From Lithobates sylvaticus (taxonomy: Eukaryota; Chordata; Amphibia; Anura; Ranidae): a DNA stretch of 64,000 nucleotides. The stretch is from positions 405,123,603 through 405,187,602 of the forward strand of contig CM053030.1 of the NCBI GenBank assembly GCA_028564925.1. Direction: 5' to 3'. Position 1 is the stretch's first letter. Every line of letters begins with the position of its first letter. This document shows positions 1 through 11,589 of this stretch, in pieces. A program made the translations under genes and the position numbers. Below the pieces are notes generated by a model that saw only the letters and a list, made by a program, of their open reading frames with translations, was not told the DNA's origin and made no database searches.

Positions 1-39
1 GGGGGGGGGGGGGGGGGGTGGGGGGGGGGGGGGGGGGGG
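1..39. repeat. Poly-G run at window edge
   Basis: 39 bases that are all G except one T at position 19. No gene is visible. It may be a true G homopolymer or a sequencing or assembly edge effect. Confidence 0.9.
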
Positions 40-488
40 TGAGTAGCAGAATCAATTTAGTCATCGAGCCCACTGTACGGGCACTGTATGCACCACTGAC
101 CTCTGAATTGATTGTCTGATGGTATATCAGGGATTGCGGACCTTAGCACTCCAGATTATTTAGAACTACATTTCCATGATGTTCAACAACACTGCAGAGT
201 GCATGAGCATCATGGGAAATTTAGTTCCAAAACATCTGGGGTGCCAAGGTTTGCCATCACTTATATAGATCTATCAGCAAAGAACAGTGCTTGCTCTTTT
301 ACAGTAAGGCAAACCGTACATAGCATATCATTGCAATATTTTAATTGGTTAAAGCCCATTTGAGCTTTTACTTGAAGTCAACTAAAAAAATTCTAGGTGC
401 AACAACACAAACGGTCTTACAAATTTTTTTTATAGAAAGCAGTCACATCCTATGTAGAAAAGCCTGTCATCTGTCAGCATGATGTAGG

Positions 489-668
489 GAAGGATTCTTG
501 CTTTCTGTGTGGAAGCAGTGGTCTCTCTTGCAAAGGTCCAACATCCCCCTGTTGAGTCCCCCTGCAGTTAGCAATGTTCATGCTCCCTGCTTCAGGGACT
601 CAGCAGGGGGCATGTTGGAGCTCTGTGGAGAGAACACTGCTTCCACTCAGAAAGCAAGAATCCTTCTG
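489..668. mobile_element. Foldback (hairpin) MITE-like element
   Basis: The left arm (AAGGATTCTTGCTTTCTG...) reappears as the reverse complement at the right end, about 75-80 bp per arm and roughly 80% alike, around a short loop near 575-590. No clear target duplication is seen, so the superfamily is unknown. The apparent reading frame over 498-809 is a by-product of the hairpin. Confidence 0.6.
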
Positions 669-1047
669 TACAGCAGGCTGGAAGGGTACAGCATTTTCTA
701 CTCAGTCTGTGGCTGCTTCCTAAAGAAAACAAACTGTAAGAATTTGAACATCTTTTATTGTAATGCACCTGGAATGTATTTAGCTGATTTAATCCAAAAG
801 CATGTCTAATTTTATTTGTTTTCTTTTTTTAATGCACAATAAAAAAAAAAAAAAAATTGTGGAGAATAATACTTGGCTATGTGTTTTACTTCAAATTACA
901 TTTTGGGAGTAGGCAGTTACATTTAAAAAAATACAATGTAAAATTAACAAGGGACACCAACATATCAACGTATCTTTGATAAAAAACTACAGGATTATGG
1001 TGTTGTGGCAACTTGCCCAAATAAAAAAAAAAGTTAGTTAGTTTACA

Positions 1048-1305
1048 AGACCGACCACTTCTTGCTCGTCCTTGCTTCCGAGCATGCGTGTTTATACTTC
1101 GGACTTTTATCCGACGGACTTGTGTACACATGCTTGGAAAATCCGACAACAGACATTTGTCAACGGAAAATTAAAAAACCTGCAATCCAACATTTGTCCG
1201 AAAATCTGACAATTGTCCGATGGAGCATACACATGGTCGGATTTTCCGCCAACAGCCTGTCATCACACATTTAGTCGAAAAATCGGATCGTGTGTACGAG
1301 GCTTA
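1048..1305. mobile_element. Short interspersed repeat rich in TCGGA/TCCGA motifs
   Basis: The segment has repeated short inverted motifs (TCGGATTTTCCG, TCCGACAA) and ends with GTGTGTACGAGGC. Similar blocks occur at about 18220-18490 and inside the 46.6-47.2 kb duplications (ACACATGGTCGGACTTTT). That makes it a dispersed repeat family within this window. Its class is unassigned and its ends are approximate. Confidence 0.45.
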
Positions 1306-1309
1306 AAAG

Positions 1310-2425
1310 GAACATCGGGGCTGGATGGGAAGGGGTTAATGAGGAGTCTGATAACAGTTTATGTTAATACGAATTGGAAGACAGTCATATTCTATGTGCT
1401 TGAAGGTGTACGGTGATTGTCACAAGACTTCCTATCAAGATTTATATCCTTTATCTGGTTACCAACAGAGAAACATGACATTTTAAAGACTGTGTCAGAA
1501 AATGCAAAATGATGTTTTACCAACAGAACAGCATGTGCTTACATTGCTAATTTGATGGCATTTCCTCAGTTCTGTTGATTTCACCTTTTTGGAATGTTGT
1601 TGGAAAGTTTCCCTCAACTAATCTTTTTGTAATTCTCCAGAGAGAAGCTGATAAAAGAAAACTGCATTCTTTGAACATACTGACTGATGTCTGTAAACTA
1701 GTGCTTTAAAACTAAGCAGGAATTTTCAGTTTGATATGCTAAATTGGAGCTATTGGTTTTGGGAAATAAGCTTAAAGTTACCTTGAAATGTGCACTTGAG
1801 TGTGCATTCCACTGATACAAAGCCATGCGTGAATGGCAAGACTGTGATGCAAGGCTTTTGATTTTCTCCTCTTTAGTTTCTAGACACAGAAAAGCTGCCA
1901 AGATTATTCGAAGAAGGTTGACATGTTCAAAATGACATCTATTTTATCTGACAATTGTGTTCCAGTTTCTAAATTGCACATCATTTTCAGCACTCTAGTA
2001 GATGCCGTCTAGATGAATAAAAGAAAACCCCTTTTACTGCCATTATATAATTCTCCAACAATACAACATCTAATAACAATAGCAGTCCTATCTTGTATGT
2101 CTGAGTTTGGCTGTATGCTAGAATTCTAGATAGAAATACTAGTCTAGTGCAACGCTAATTGCTCTTCTTTCTACATAGTATGAGGTGACCTTATCTTGTG
2201 TATGAATTGGGATACTTACCTGTAACACCCTCCCCATCTTCAGGCACATTTACATCAAACAGTTCCAACTTTTCTGAATGCTAAACAGTGTAAATAATTT
2301 AGGACCCTTTGCACATAATGCTTACATACTTGTAGTTTTGGACATAATATGTAAGGGTTAAAGAGGAAGTAAACTCTGCTTTTATTTCTTTTTTTCTCTT
2401 TTTCTTTTTTTGCCGCAAAGTAAAG
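1310..2425. other. No recognisable feature
   Basis: AT-rich sequence without a convincing reading frame, RNA gene or repeat that I recognise. The short open frames on both strands lack family resemblance. Confidence 0.6.
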
Positions 2426-2426
2426 G

Positions 2427-2465
2427 CATAATGTGCTAGTATGCATCGCATACTAGCACATTATG
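2427..2465. repeat. Perfect 18-bp-arm palindrome inside a dispersed repeat
   Basis: Arms CATAATGTGCTAGTATGC and its exact reverse complement flank the 3-bp loop ATC. A diverged copy of the same block (AATGTGCTAGTATGCATTGC) occurs near 40549-40568, followed in both places by similar sequence (ACAAAGCCCTC). The palindrome therefore belongs to a dispersed repeat of unknown class, spanning roughly 2360-2560 here. Confidence 0.7.
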
Positions 2466-2921
2466 TGACACTTACCTGCAAACAAAGCCCTCGTTGCCCT
2501 CGCTGGAGGCCACATCCATCTTCGCCCATCTTCCTTCTGGGTCTGCAGGCTGTGTGATTGTCCCTTTACCACGATCTGTGATTAGCTGTGTCCAAAGGAG
2601 GCCTGCAGGAGGCGCGCGGAGAGCAGGTTCTGTGCAAAGCTGCTGTTAGAAACCACAGGGCCCCATACAGACAACCTGACATGGGGCCCCATACAGCCAA
2701 TGCTTCAGTTATGAATGAACACATTAAGTGATCGATACCCATTTACATATTTACCTAATCTTTCCCCCACTGTCAATCTTGAAGGATTCTTTTGTGTGCT
2801 TGCAGCTGCCGGCAGGAAGAAGAGGAGGGAAGCCAGCAGTGCTGCGGGGTAGGAGGGAACACAGGGGGCCTGGGCAGCAGGGGGAAATGTATGGTGCACA
2901 GGGAGTGTGATCGGTGTGGCC

Positions 2922-3060
2922 GGGGGCAATTACTGGAACCAATCTTTTGTGTGGGTCTCTCTGCAGCAGCTGAAGGCCAGTGGGAGGGAGAGAGAAAGAA
3001 GCCAGATTTCAGCTGCTGCAGAGGGGACCATACAGGGGATTGGTTCCAGTAATTGCCCCC
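2922..3060. mobile_element. Foldback element, ~139 bp
   Basis: GGGGGCAATTACTGGAACC at the left is matched by its reverse complement ending at 3060. Similarity continues inward through the GCAGCAGCTGAA region, so the arms are about 55 bp. No gene is present, and the open frames over it on both strands are by-products of the hairpin. Confidence 0.7.
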
Positions 3061-3607
3061 TGTAGCAACCCTCTCTGCCCACATCCGAATCGATGCAAGC
3101 AGTGTAAGTATAAAAGTGGAGTGTGAGAGAAAGAAGCAGCATAAGGAGCAAATTAGCTATCAATAAACATAGGAGGACTAAACAGTGACCGAGAGATGAG
3201 CTTGTTACCACGATGCGTTGAACTTCACTATCTAGTAACAGGTTGGTCCAGAGGGATATTTTATTCAAATGATCCACAATGTAAAAGAATCAACGTGTTA
3301 ACAAGGGTTCACAAACTCTCATTTCATCAGGGCTTAGTAATAGTATGATTTCAGTATGCCTGGTCTCATATGAGATATTTGTATCAACAGGTAGTGCAGC
3401 ATGAAGGTCCAGAAAATATCCTTCTTGACTCTCTTTGGTGTAGTGCCCTTGCAATATTTCACACATCCAGATCTTTTTCAGGACCCCTTTCTCTGTTTTG
3501 GGGTACTTTTGTCTCATAGGAGCAACATCATTAAAATAATTCAGCTTGGTAAATTAGATAATTTCATACATTAATAATAGATATTGTAGTTTTGTTGTAT
3601 ATACTGT

Positions 3608-3949
3608 CAGTTTTTCAGACGACCTGATCGGACCCTCCATTTACCCCTATGGAGCGGCGGATGTGAGCGATGAAATGTCTGCTGACATCTGTAGCTATCT
3701 GATCTGATCCTGTCTGCCAAATCCAGACGGATAGTGGTCCTATTTTTCGTCCGTCTGGCGGATCGGATGAAAACGGACAGGCGATCCGTTTTCATCCGAT
3801 TTCCCCATAGAGGAGAGTGAGACTCTGTCTGTCTCCACTCTGCACAGTGAGTGGAGACAGACCTGTCATCAGCTGGCTCAGTGGAGCGATCCCCAATGAG
3901 CAAGTGGAGTCTGTCAAAAGGGATCCGCCCCGTGTAAAAGGGGCCTTAG
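3608..3949. mobile_element. hAT-like MITE remnant (GGATCCGCCCC... end)
   Basis: Repeated short inverted motifs (GATCGGA, TCCGATTT, GTCCGTCTGG) and a right end reading CCCGTGTAAAAGGGGCCTTA resemble terminal regions of common non-autonomous hAT families. The left end is not clear, and no target duplication was found. Confidence 0.4.
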
Positions 3950-4058
3950 GCTTCATGCATTCAGCTCACACCACCCTTCTTGCTGTTCCAGTGACAGGAC
4001 TGTTTCAGCTGCACCTCTAGATTCTGTACACATCCAGAATCTTCAGGTGAATTAAAAC

Positions 4059-4510
4059 CAGAGCCGATCCGCCCTATACGCTCACTACGCAAGCTGCGTA
4101 GGGCCCCGCCATTGTGGGGCGCCTTAAGACCCAGCATCCCCCCCCTGCAGGGGTGGGCTGGGCCGGGGGGCAGGGTGGAAATTTCCCCCCAGGCCGCCTA
4201 CGTTATCTTTAAAATGGCCGTGGGCCACGGCGCTGGCTGTCTGTTATTTTTTTTGCTAGATGTCGGCCGCGGCGGCCGCAGATTGGCTATCTGGCTGCTG
4301 CTGCGCAGGCTGTGCTGCATTGTGGGAGTTGTAGTCCGGTCGTGCTAAATGTAAGGACCTTAACAGCGCAGCAAACTACAACTCCCACCTCCCAGGAGTC
4401 TCAGAGGCAGGTCACGTGGCACATCAGGGGAGGGTGTACGAGCTGCGTCAAGAATGTCCCGTCCCATGTGACTTGCTGAGCTTGTGGGCTGGGGCTGGGC
4501 GCTGGCTGCA
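4059..4510. mobile_element. GC-rich repeat fragment, hAT-like left end
   Basis: It begins CAGAGCCGATCCGCCCTATA, which resembles CAG-starting hAT termini, followed by GC-rich low-complexity sequence. An internal hairpin at about 4328-4388 pairs TGGGAGTTGTAGT with ACTACAACTCCCA. No reading frame is convincing, and the right border is unknown. Confidence 0.35.
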
Positions 4511-4519
4511 GAGAAGAGA

Positions 4520-4906
4520 AGAGACTTGACATGAAGGACAGAATCATGAAAAAAAGCATGACAAGACCTCTTAAATATGAGATCTGGGGTCAAAAAGACC
4601 TCAGATCTCATATTTACACTAAAATGCAATAAAAAATAAAAAATAAAAAATGTAATTTAAAAAAAAAAAAATGGCTCTTTAAGAGCTATGGGCGGAAGTG
4701 AAATTTTGACATCACTTCTGCCCTGCAGTGTCATGGAGACTGGTGGGGGCTATCTTCCCCTCACTCGTCTCCATGCACAGCCACGGGAAGGATCCAATTG
4801 CTGACGGTTCCGATAAGACCACTTTTAGCTAGCTGCTGCCATAACAACGATATCCATCCTCAAAGTGAGGACGTACATCGGCGTGCAGCGGTCCGGAAGT
4901 GGTTAA
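4520..4906. mobile_element. piggyBac-type MITE end with TTAA
   Basis: It ends GCGGTCCGGAAGTGG followed by TTAA at 4903-4906. This is the same kind of terminus as the right end of the 8.6 kb piggyBac element (GGTCGGGAAGTGG-TTAA at 51181-51196) and, inverted, the left end at 10463 (CCACTTGCCGACC). Inside is a 43-bp near-perfect palindrome at 4573-4615 (19-bp arms, loop AAAAA, one mismatch). The opposite end was not found. Confidence 0.6.
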
Positions 4907-5000
4907 AGGGGTGTGGCAGGAGCCGTGTCCTATGCCTGCATACGTTTGGTATTAGGTGTCCCTCGTTCCAATCTCAAAATGTTGGGAGCTATGATCTGTG
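4903..5000. mobile_element. Half of a CATACCTCCCAACT-type MITE (right of piggyBac end)
   Basis: From the TTAA onward the sequence (AGGGGTGTGGCAGGAGC... ATTAGGTGTCCCTCGTTCC ... TGTTGGGAGCTATG) matches the right flank of the big piggyBac at 51193-51283. It also matches, inverted, the copy at 5232-5310. It is the downstream half of a short repeat that a piggyBac-type element interrupted at its TTAA. Confidence 0.6.
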
Positions 5001-5231
5001 TGAGACTCAACATGTGTACACAGAGCCCAGAACATAAAGGCTACTGCACAGGAACTATAAGGCCAAACTCAAGCTAAAACCTTTAGTTTAATTTTGTGCT
5101 AGAGTCTCTGTGGAGTCACTGTTAGTATCTTATTGTCTGCGTACTTTTAGGTGTCTGACCCTTTGGGGGAAAAAATGAGGATGAAGGCAATTTTAAGGGG
5201 AGTACTGGGATTCCTTTGATAGGTAATAAAT

Positions 5232-5400
5232 CATACCTCACAACTTTTTGAGATAGGAATGAGGGACATCTAATAAGAAATGTATGTAGCCATAGGACAC
5301 GCCCCCTTAAAGGAGAATTATAAAAAAAAGAATTATTAGGTATACCCAAAAGTGTTTTTTTTAACAACACCTATTTTATTATATTGGCTTTTTAACTACC
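5232..5400 (-). mobile_element. Unoccupied copy of the CATACCTCCCAACT-type MITE
   Basis: It begins CATACCTCACAACTTTTTGA and runs through GAGGGACATC and GGACACGCCCCCTTAAAGGAG. On the minus strand this is the arrangement flanking the 8.6 kb piggyBac element, but with a single uninterrupted TTAA (5307-5310). It therefore represents the empty target site of that repeat family. The outer border near 5400 is approximate. Confidence 0.6.
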
Positions 5401-5412
5401 TCCCAGCCAGGA

Positions 5413-5585
5413 ACTAAAGGCAAATCCACTTTGCACTACAAGCAAAAAAAATGAACGGATGATAAAATCAGCAGAGCTTCCCCTCATTTCAAAGCTTCCC
5501 CTCAGATCTACTGTGATCTACAGCGACTGCACTTACAAGTGCACTTTCAAGTGTACTTGCAGTGCAGGGTGGATTTGCCTTTAGT
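5413..5585. mobile_element. Short inverted-repeat MITE (ACTAAAGGCAAATCCAC ends)
   Basis: The left end ACTAAAGGCAAATCCACTTT and the right end GGTGGATTTGCCTTTAGT are reverse complements over about 20 bp. Internal paired motifs (AAGTGCACTT, AGTGCAG) add to the hairpin. The length is ~173 bp and there is no coding capacity. Confidence 0.65.
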
Positions 5586-7330
5586 AAATCAACCCCAATA
5601 TGTCCAACACAACATAAACACACACAAAAATAGGGTATTTGTTCCAGGAGTATAAGTTTGTCTTATTTAATTCATAACAAGTATATAAAGTTCTGTAGCA
5701 GACTAGACACATTCAATGTACAAAGCCTAGTATGGATCCACAATAAAATTTGTAAAGAACTGAAAGAATGGCTTTGGCAATCCAAAAAATGGTTCCTAGC
5801 AAACTAAAGTAAAGGAAAAGTCATGCCGTGTAAGGCTTTTAAAGCCTTTAATACAATTTTTGCATGCCCTCTCTCCCAATATAGTAACAGGCTACTACTT
5901 GTTTAGCTTTCAAAGGTGTAAAGCATAGGAACACTACCCTTATTACTCACCTCTGCAGGTTTCTTTATTGCTTGTTCCAGAATGAACCACTGATTCCCCA
6001 AAGCCATTCCTCTTTGGAGGCTGTATAGTGGTTACCTTACCAACATCATCACATATGCATACAAGGAGGCCATTGAGGGCCCACCAACATTTCTGGGCTT
6101 GAAAAGATTCAAAAAAAAAAAGGAAGCAAGTGTAGCACTGACCCCCGAAGGAGATGCTGGTTTTATTGGACTTAAAATTACCTTCTTCACCTCGTCTCCG
6201 TCTAGGTTTTCCCGTGGTAGATGGCCCAAAGAAATTTAGAAACTGACACTTTATCTTCCTTTTTGGGTTTTTTTTTTCAACAGATAAAACAGTCTTTTAA
6301 ATGTAGGGTAGAGGGTTAGGATGAAAGTTCAGGTACTTTGGAACTGCAAAGATAGTTTCACTGCTGGATTATCACAACCCCGGATAGACTCTCACTAGGC
6401 CTAACAGGCGGTGAAGCGTTAGGTAAAGAAAAGTCTCTGCCACAGACTTGGATGTAGAACACTTGAACAAAGTCTCTGCCACAGACTTGGATGTAACTGA
6501 GGGCCTTAGACAAATTTAGTGAGCTATCATACGGTACCAGTATCTTGCAGCCGGTCCGGCGATACCGTATGAGTGTAGATCCATTTAGTGTCCTTCAACT
6601 GAGCCTCCAGGGTCCTTCTGAGAAGCCAGCCTGGCGCATGGCCTTCTCCCGAAGAGTCCTCCCCTGGATGCTTCTCCAGCTGCTGGGCCTCTCCTTAGAC
6701 GAGATGGCACCGAACCACTTTTGGATAATTAGACCCCGATATCCATTCAGGCCTGTCCCTGCAGTTGCTTCGCCTTGGGCTATCCAGCCCAGAGACTCGG
6801 AATTGCATGGATCCGCACCCCAAGCCAGGAGGGCCATGAGGGCTGGTCCGGAGGACCAGGACCAAACAGACAACCCAGGAACCCAGAAGCACGTGATCTC
6901 AGTACCTTAAATACCTTCTCCCAGAATGCACAGCAGGATAAACACTCCCACTGGGCTGGTTCCGAGAGAAAGAAGGGCATCCAATACACCCAGCTAAACT
7001 GCGTTCCCATACTTGCCGGCGGTGACAGCGACACCTGCGGCCAAGTAGGACTCAGTGCAGTGCAGCCAGACTGGTACTGAAACCATAATTTGGCATAATT
7101 AGCCCCAAAACCCAACTGTGGTTTCAGGAACATTAACTTTGAAAAACACATAGCGTGTGCTCGTCAGGAGCCAGCACTACACAAGGAATAAAGAATGTAA
7201 GCATCCCCTAGCTGTCAGTCATGGCCATGCTAAGCAGCCAGGTCCTTATACCAGACCAAACAATTCTGATGCCTATTGCATCCTACAAAAAGTATCCTTT
7301 ACGTGTACAATAGGAGGTCCTAGACCAGGG
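5586..7330. other. No gene recognised; small local duplication
   Basis: Mostly unassigned sequence. The phrase AAAGTCTCTGCCACAGACTT followed by GGATGTA occurs twice about 40 bp apart (about 6429-6497). A short inverted pair, CATACGGTA and TACCGTATG, lies near 6530-6572. Open frames over 6545-7150 on both strands have no family resemblance that I can name. Confidence 0.5.
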
Positions 7331-7779
7331 GTATTGAATTAAAATTCACTGAGGTCCGGTCAGTAAAATTTTCTGTCAGCAGAGGTCCGAATATCATATC
7401 AGTACCCGTGACACATTTTTGCATGTGCCAAACCGTATGTTCCTACAGCACCATGCGGCATAATTTTGAAATAAAAAGGCCAATGACTTCTTTCTCCAAG
7501 CTTCTTGCGGGTAGTGCAGCCCATTAAAATGGGCTGACCTACCCATAACGTGTGCACCTTATGCACATGCACAGATCTTAACCCATTCTTACATCAGCAT
7601 CCTCAGTCCCCAATGCACATTGCATTCCCCTCCCCCTTAACAACAAGATCCCCTCTTGATGAGTGTCCTCAGGTCCCCCTTTACATCATCCACCCCTTTC
7701 ACAGTAGTGTTTTCAGACATCCTTGACATCAACCCTCCCCCTGACAGTACTGTCCTCTGCCCCTATTTACATTATTACT

Positions 7780-8402
7780 CCACATTACTGTCCTCAGTCT
7801 CCCCCCTCCCCCACATTACAGTCCTCAGCCACCCCACATTACTATCCTGATTGCTCACTACATCACAGTCATCGGCCTCCCCCAATTTAATGTCCACAGC
7901 CCCCCCCCCACATTACAGCCTTAGCCCCCACTATAATGATCTCAGCCCCCCCTTCAATGTCCTCAGCCCCCCTACTTCACAGTCCTCAGCCCCCCACCTC
8001 AATGTTCTCAGCCCCCCCCCCACTTCAATGTCCTCAGCCCCCCCACTTTAATTTCCTCAACCTCCCTCCTTCAATGTCCTCAGCCCTCCCACTTCACAGT
8101 CCTCAGCTCCCCCACTTCAATGTCCTCAGCTCCTCCACTTCAATGTCCTCAGCCCCCCCCCCCCCCCCACTTCAATGTCCTCAGCTCCCCCACTTCAATG
8201 TCCTCATCTCCCCCCCACTCCCCATTTCACAGTCCTCAGCTCCCCCACTTTACAGTCCTCAGCTCCCCCCACTTCACAGTCCTCAGCTCGACCCACTTCA
8301 CACTCCTCAAATCCCCCCACTTTACAGTCCTCAGCCCCCAATTCACAGTTCTTAGCTCCCCCCATTTCACAGTGCTCAGTCCCCCCACTTCACGGTCCGC
8401 AA
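7780..8402. repeat. CT-rich minisatellite, ~20-30 bp units
   Basis: Irregular repeats of the type CACTTCAATGTCCTCAGCCC and CACTTCACAGTCCTCAGC, with variable C runs between units. The repeat has few stops in several frames, which produces proline/serine-rich open frames of 60-140 codons. These are not genes. Confidence 0.85.
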
Positions 8403-8771
8403 TTTAGTGATGCCCGTCCTAGACCATCCATCTCCATCCCCTGATTTGTACAACTCCCCAAGTGCCCAGAGCTCACTTTTGTGCAGGATCTTGCATATGG
8501 GATAGCAGTCAGCAGGATTCTAAATCTAATAAAACACACACACCTTTGATTGGATGAAAATTTGGCCGCAACCTTTATTAGTATTGGCTTTAATAAATAA
8601 AGTAAAGTTTATCATTAAAAAAAAACGTAAAGACAACTCAGCCACTACAGCTCAAGCTGTATCATCAAAGAAAGGGGAATCACCCCATATTTCAAACATA
8701 TAACACATTATACTCCAATATATATTTTTTCGTGTTAAAACTTTTGTTCTAAAAACAAAACTGTCCCCCAT

Positions 8772-9561
8772 TAGACATGTGCAATTCGTTTAGTTTTTTT
8801 TCGTTTTTCGTTTTTTTTTCGTTTTTTTCGTTCGTTCGTTTTCGTACGAATGAACGAATCGTTCGAATCGTACTAATCCGATTAACGAATCGTTCGAAAC
8901 GAACGAATCCGAAAAACAACGAAAATCCGAAAAACCAAATTAGAAACAACGAATGTACGAATGAAGAAAATCCGAAAAACGAAAAAAGGAACAACGAAAA
9001 TGAATGAAAAAATTTGTACATTCGTAACTTTTTTTTGTTGAATTGGTAATTTTCCGTGTCCCTAACAATGGTGCTGCTTAACGTGCTTCGAATAGATTGA
9101 ACGAAAAAATTCGTACATTCGTAACTTTTTTTTTTCGATTCGTAACTTTTTTTTTTTCGATTCGTAACTTTTTTTTTGATTCGTAAATTATTAAAATGTA
9201 ATAATAGCATACACATTACATAAAATTATGAATTATGCTCCGATTACGAATCTACGAATGTTATGAATGTACGAATAAATACGAATGCATCCGAATTTCG
9301 AATAAACAAATAAACTTAAATTAAACTAACGAAAAAACGAATCAACGAAAAATAACTCTTACGAATGTACGAATCGTTACGAATACGAACACCGACGACT
9401 TAAGAATGTACGAATCGTTACGAATACGAACACCGACGACGATTTACGAATGTACGAATCGTTACGAATCAACGGAAACGAAAAAAACAAAATGAAAATA
9501 AACGATTTTTTTTCGGAAACGAAACGAAAATAAACAAATTTTTTAGTTGTGCACATGTCTA
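8772..9561. mobile_element. hAT MITE with TAGACATGTGCA ends
   Basis: The element begins TAGACATGTGCAATTCG and ends TTGTGCACATGTCTA, giving 12-bp inverted ends. Identical 8-bp direct repeats TCCCCCAT flank it at 8764-8771 and 9562-9569, the size expected for hAT insertion. The interior is a degenerate simple repeat of CGAA/ACGAAT/TTCG words with no transposase. Two shorter relatives sit at about 60722-60949 and 63342-63484. Confidence 0.85.
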
Positions 9562-9569
9562 TCCCCCAT

Positions 9570-10458
9570 AAAGGTGACACTTCCACATAATAAATTAGCG
9601 GCAACTGAGGGAGGGAGGGAACACCACAGCTTGCTGCTACTGAGGCAACTGGACCTCTGAGGCTCCGAACCCCCTTTTTATTTAAAAATGTCCTCACAGA
9701 TTCCCGTAAAACTGCCTGGATACAGCGGTCACCTGACCTCTCTAGCGGCCAGGAGCCAATGGGAAGATTTACCAATTTTTTTCAAAGAAAGGGGTTACTT
9801 AAAACCCTGCTGCTGCAATCCCACGAGGGAAGGGGGAATTAAAACAGTTTTCCCCCCTTTTCCTTTTTATGGTTCCAGGTTAGGGTGCCAAGATCTATTC
9901 CAATGCCTGAGGCCCATGGTACATGGTTGTCCAGACCACCTGGTACATGACATACTGAAGGGGAGCTATACTCGCACCACCAGGAGGGCTACCATTTTCC
10001 CTAGCCACCACCAGCTCCTTAGTGAAGAAAGAGGCATTGTAGTGCATTTTCTTTGAATTTTACAGAAATATCAAAAAATCTGTTCCATAATTCCACGTGA
10101 TTAGCAATACAGCCAGTACACATCTATTCAGTACACACGGTATAAGTGATTCCCAACTATGGCAGGAAGTTCATAACACAAAATGTCCATACCCTGGCTT
10201 CAACAGATTTAAAGTCCCACTAACTATACAGGAGGGATTGCTGTGGTGCTACTTACTAAATAAAGTCCTCAATCATGTCCTCTCCAGGCCTTCAGCCTCA
10301 ATACTTCAACTTCCCTAGAGTTAGGGCTTCCTCTCAAATGTTGCATCCTTTTGTTCTCTCTGAATACTGACCAATGAACAGCTCCTCCTCCCACCATATA
10401 AAAGGGATTGGACCAGGCTACTTAGGAGCACACACCTTAAGAGGAGAGTGTTCATACA
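9570..10458. other. No gene recognised
   Basis: Unassigned sequence. CCAAT (10370-10374) and ATATAAAAGGG (about 10397-10407) lie close together, like a polymerase II core promoter, but no reading frame follows. I would not call a gene here. Confidence 0.45.
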
Positions 10459-10917
10459 TTATCCACTTGCCGACCACTGCACGCCGATATACATCGGCAC
10501 AATGGCAGCGGCAAATGGGCGTACCTGTACATCCCCTTTAATCAGTGGGGCTAGCGGGCGAGGGCTAGCGGGCGAGTGCTCGCCGCGTACAATCGTGACC
10601 GCTGGATCGGCTGACTCAATGTCCGCCGGTCTCCCGGCGATTGTGTCATGGAGCAGCAGAACGGGGAAGTGCCTATGTAAACAAGGCATTTCCCCATTCT
10701 GCCTTGTGACATGACAGAGATCACTGCTCCCAGTCATCGGGAGCAATAATCGCTGTCATGTGAGTTGAAGCCCACCCCCCCTACAGTTAGAATCACTCCC
10801 TAGGACACACTCAACCCCTTGATCGCCCCCTAGTGTTTAACCCCTCCCCTACCAGTGTATAGCACTGATTGCTGTATAAGTGACAATGGTCCCAAAATGG
10901 TGTCAAGAGTGTCCGAC

Positions 10918-10933
10918 GTGTCTGCCATAATGT
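10918..10933 (+). repeat. Target site duplication, left copy (16 bp)
   Basis: GTGTCTGCCATAATGT occurs here and exactly again at 16765-16780, directly flanking the inverted Penelope-like dimer. It marks a single insertion event for the whole 5.8 kb unit. Confidence 0.8.
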
Positions 10934-11196
10934 GAAGAGATAGGTGAAGTTGTATGGACTACTCCCTAGTGGGGCCATACGACACCTGTGGGAATGACGG
11001 ACTATCTCGATACCCATATATTTAAACAATAAGTATATAAAAATTCCAATTTTTATTAAAGAGATAACGATAAAATATACAAATAGACATTTACATGTAG
11101 CCCAAACGTAGGGCTGCAATAACAGTATTACATGAATTAAGACAGACAATTATAGTTTACATAGTTCCAGGATCCCTTGTAGGGGGGGAAAAAATG

Positions 11197-11261
11197 GATG
11201 CCAATAGTGTTTCTCAACTAGTTTCGCGAAAGATCGCTTCCTCAGGAGAGTTTAGGGCATC
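11197..11261 (-). ncRNA. Hammerhead ribozyme (Penelope-associated type), left arm
   Basis: On the minus strand it has the same layout as the right-arm copy: outer stem I GATGCC/GGCATC, inner stem I TCTC/GAGA, core CTGAGGA, stem II GCG/CGC with a 6-nt loop, then GAAAC and the palindrome ACTAGT. It lies near the outer end of the left arm. Small hammerheads are known in Penelope-like pLTRs. Confidence 0.75.
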
Positions 11262-11589
11262 TGGGGCAAGAGAAAATACAATCTTAATGCTATGAAACAT
11301 CTTTTTTATATTACATTGAGACCAATAGCACTGGTAGAAAAATTGTAATAACAATGGGAGTAGACTGGGGTACACATCACTCACCGCTCGGGTCCCACGG
11401 GGATCCAGAAGGAGGCACCTGGGGTCCCCACAAGGGGGATTTCCCGCCCAGGGCGGCCCCGGAGGCTAAATGTATGGTAAATTGCAATTAGTGCCAGGGG
11501 CAGGTAAACCAAGGAAGGTTGAATAGGTAGATAAAGATATATTGTGCTTGATCCAAAAGGTGGTGCCATTGGTTAAGAGGAGAGGGAAC

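Noticed and set aside
6545-7151. Frames of ~120 codons on both strands, possibly a retroelement or host exon
   Set aside because: No motif of any family could be recognised; both strands are open because of GC-richer composition.
7656-8444. Proline/serine-rich open frames of 60-140 codons
   Set aside because: Created by the CT-rich minisatellite.
10370-10410. CCAAT plus TATA-like motif as a host promoter
   Set aside because: No reading frame, exon or CpG island follows; the motifs are too short to stand alone.
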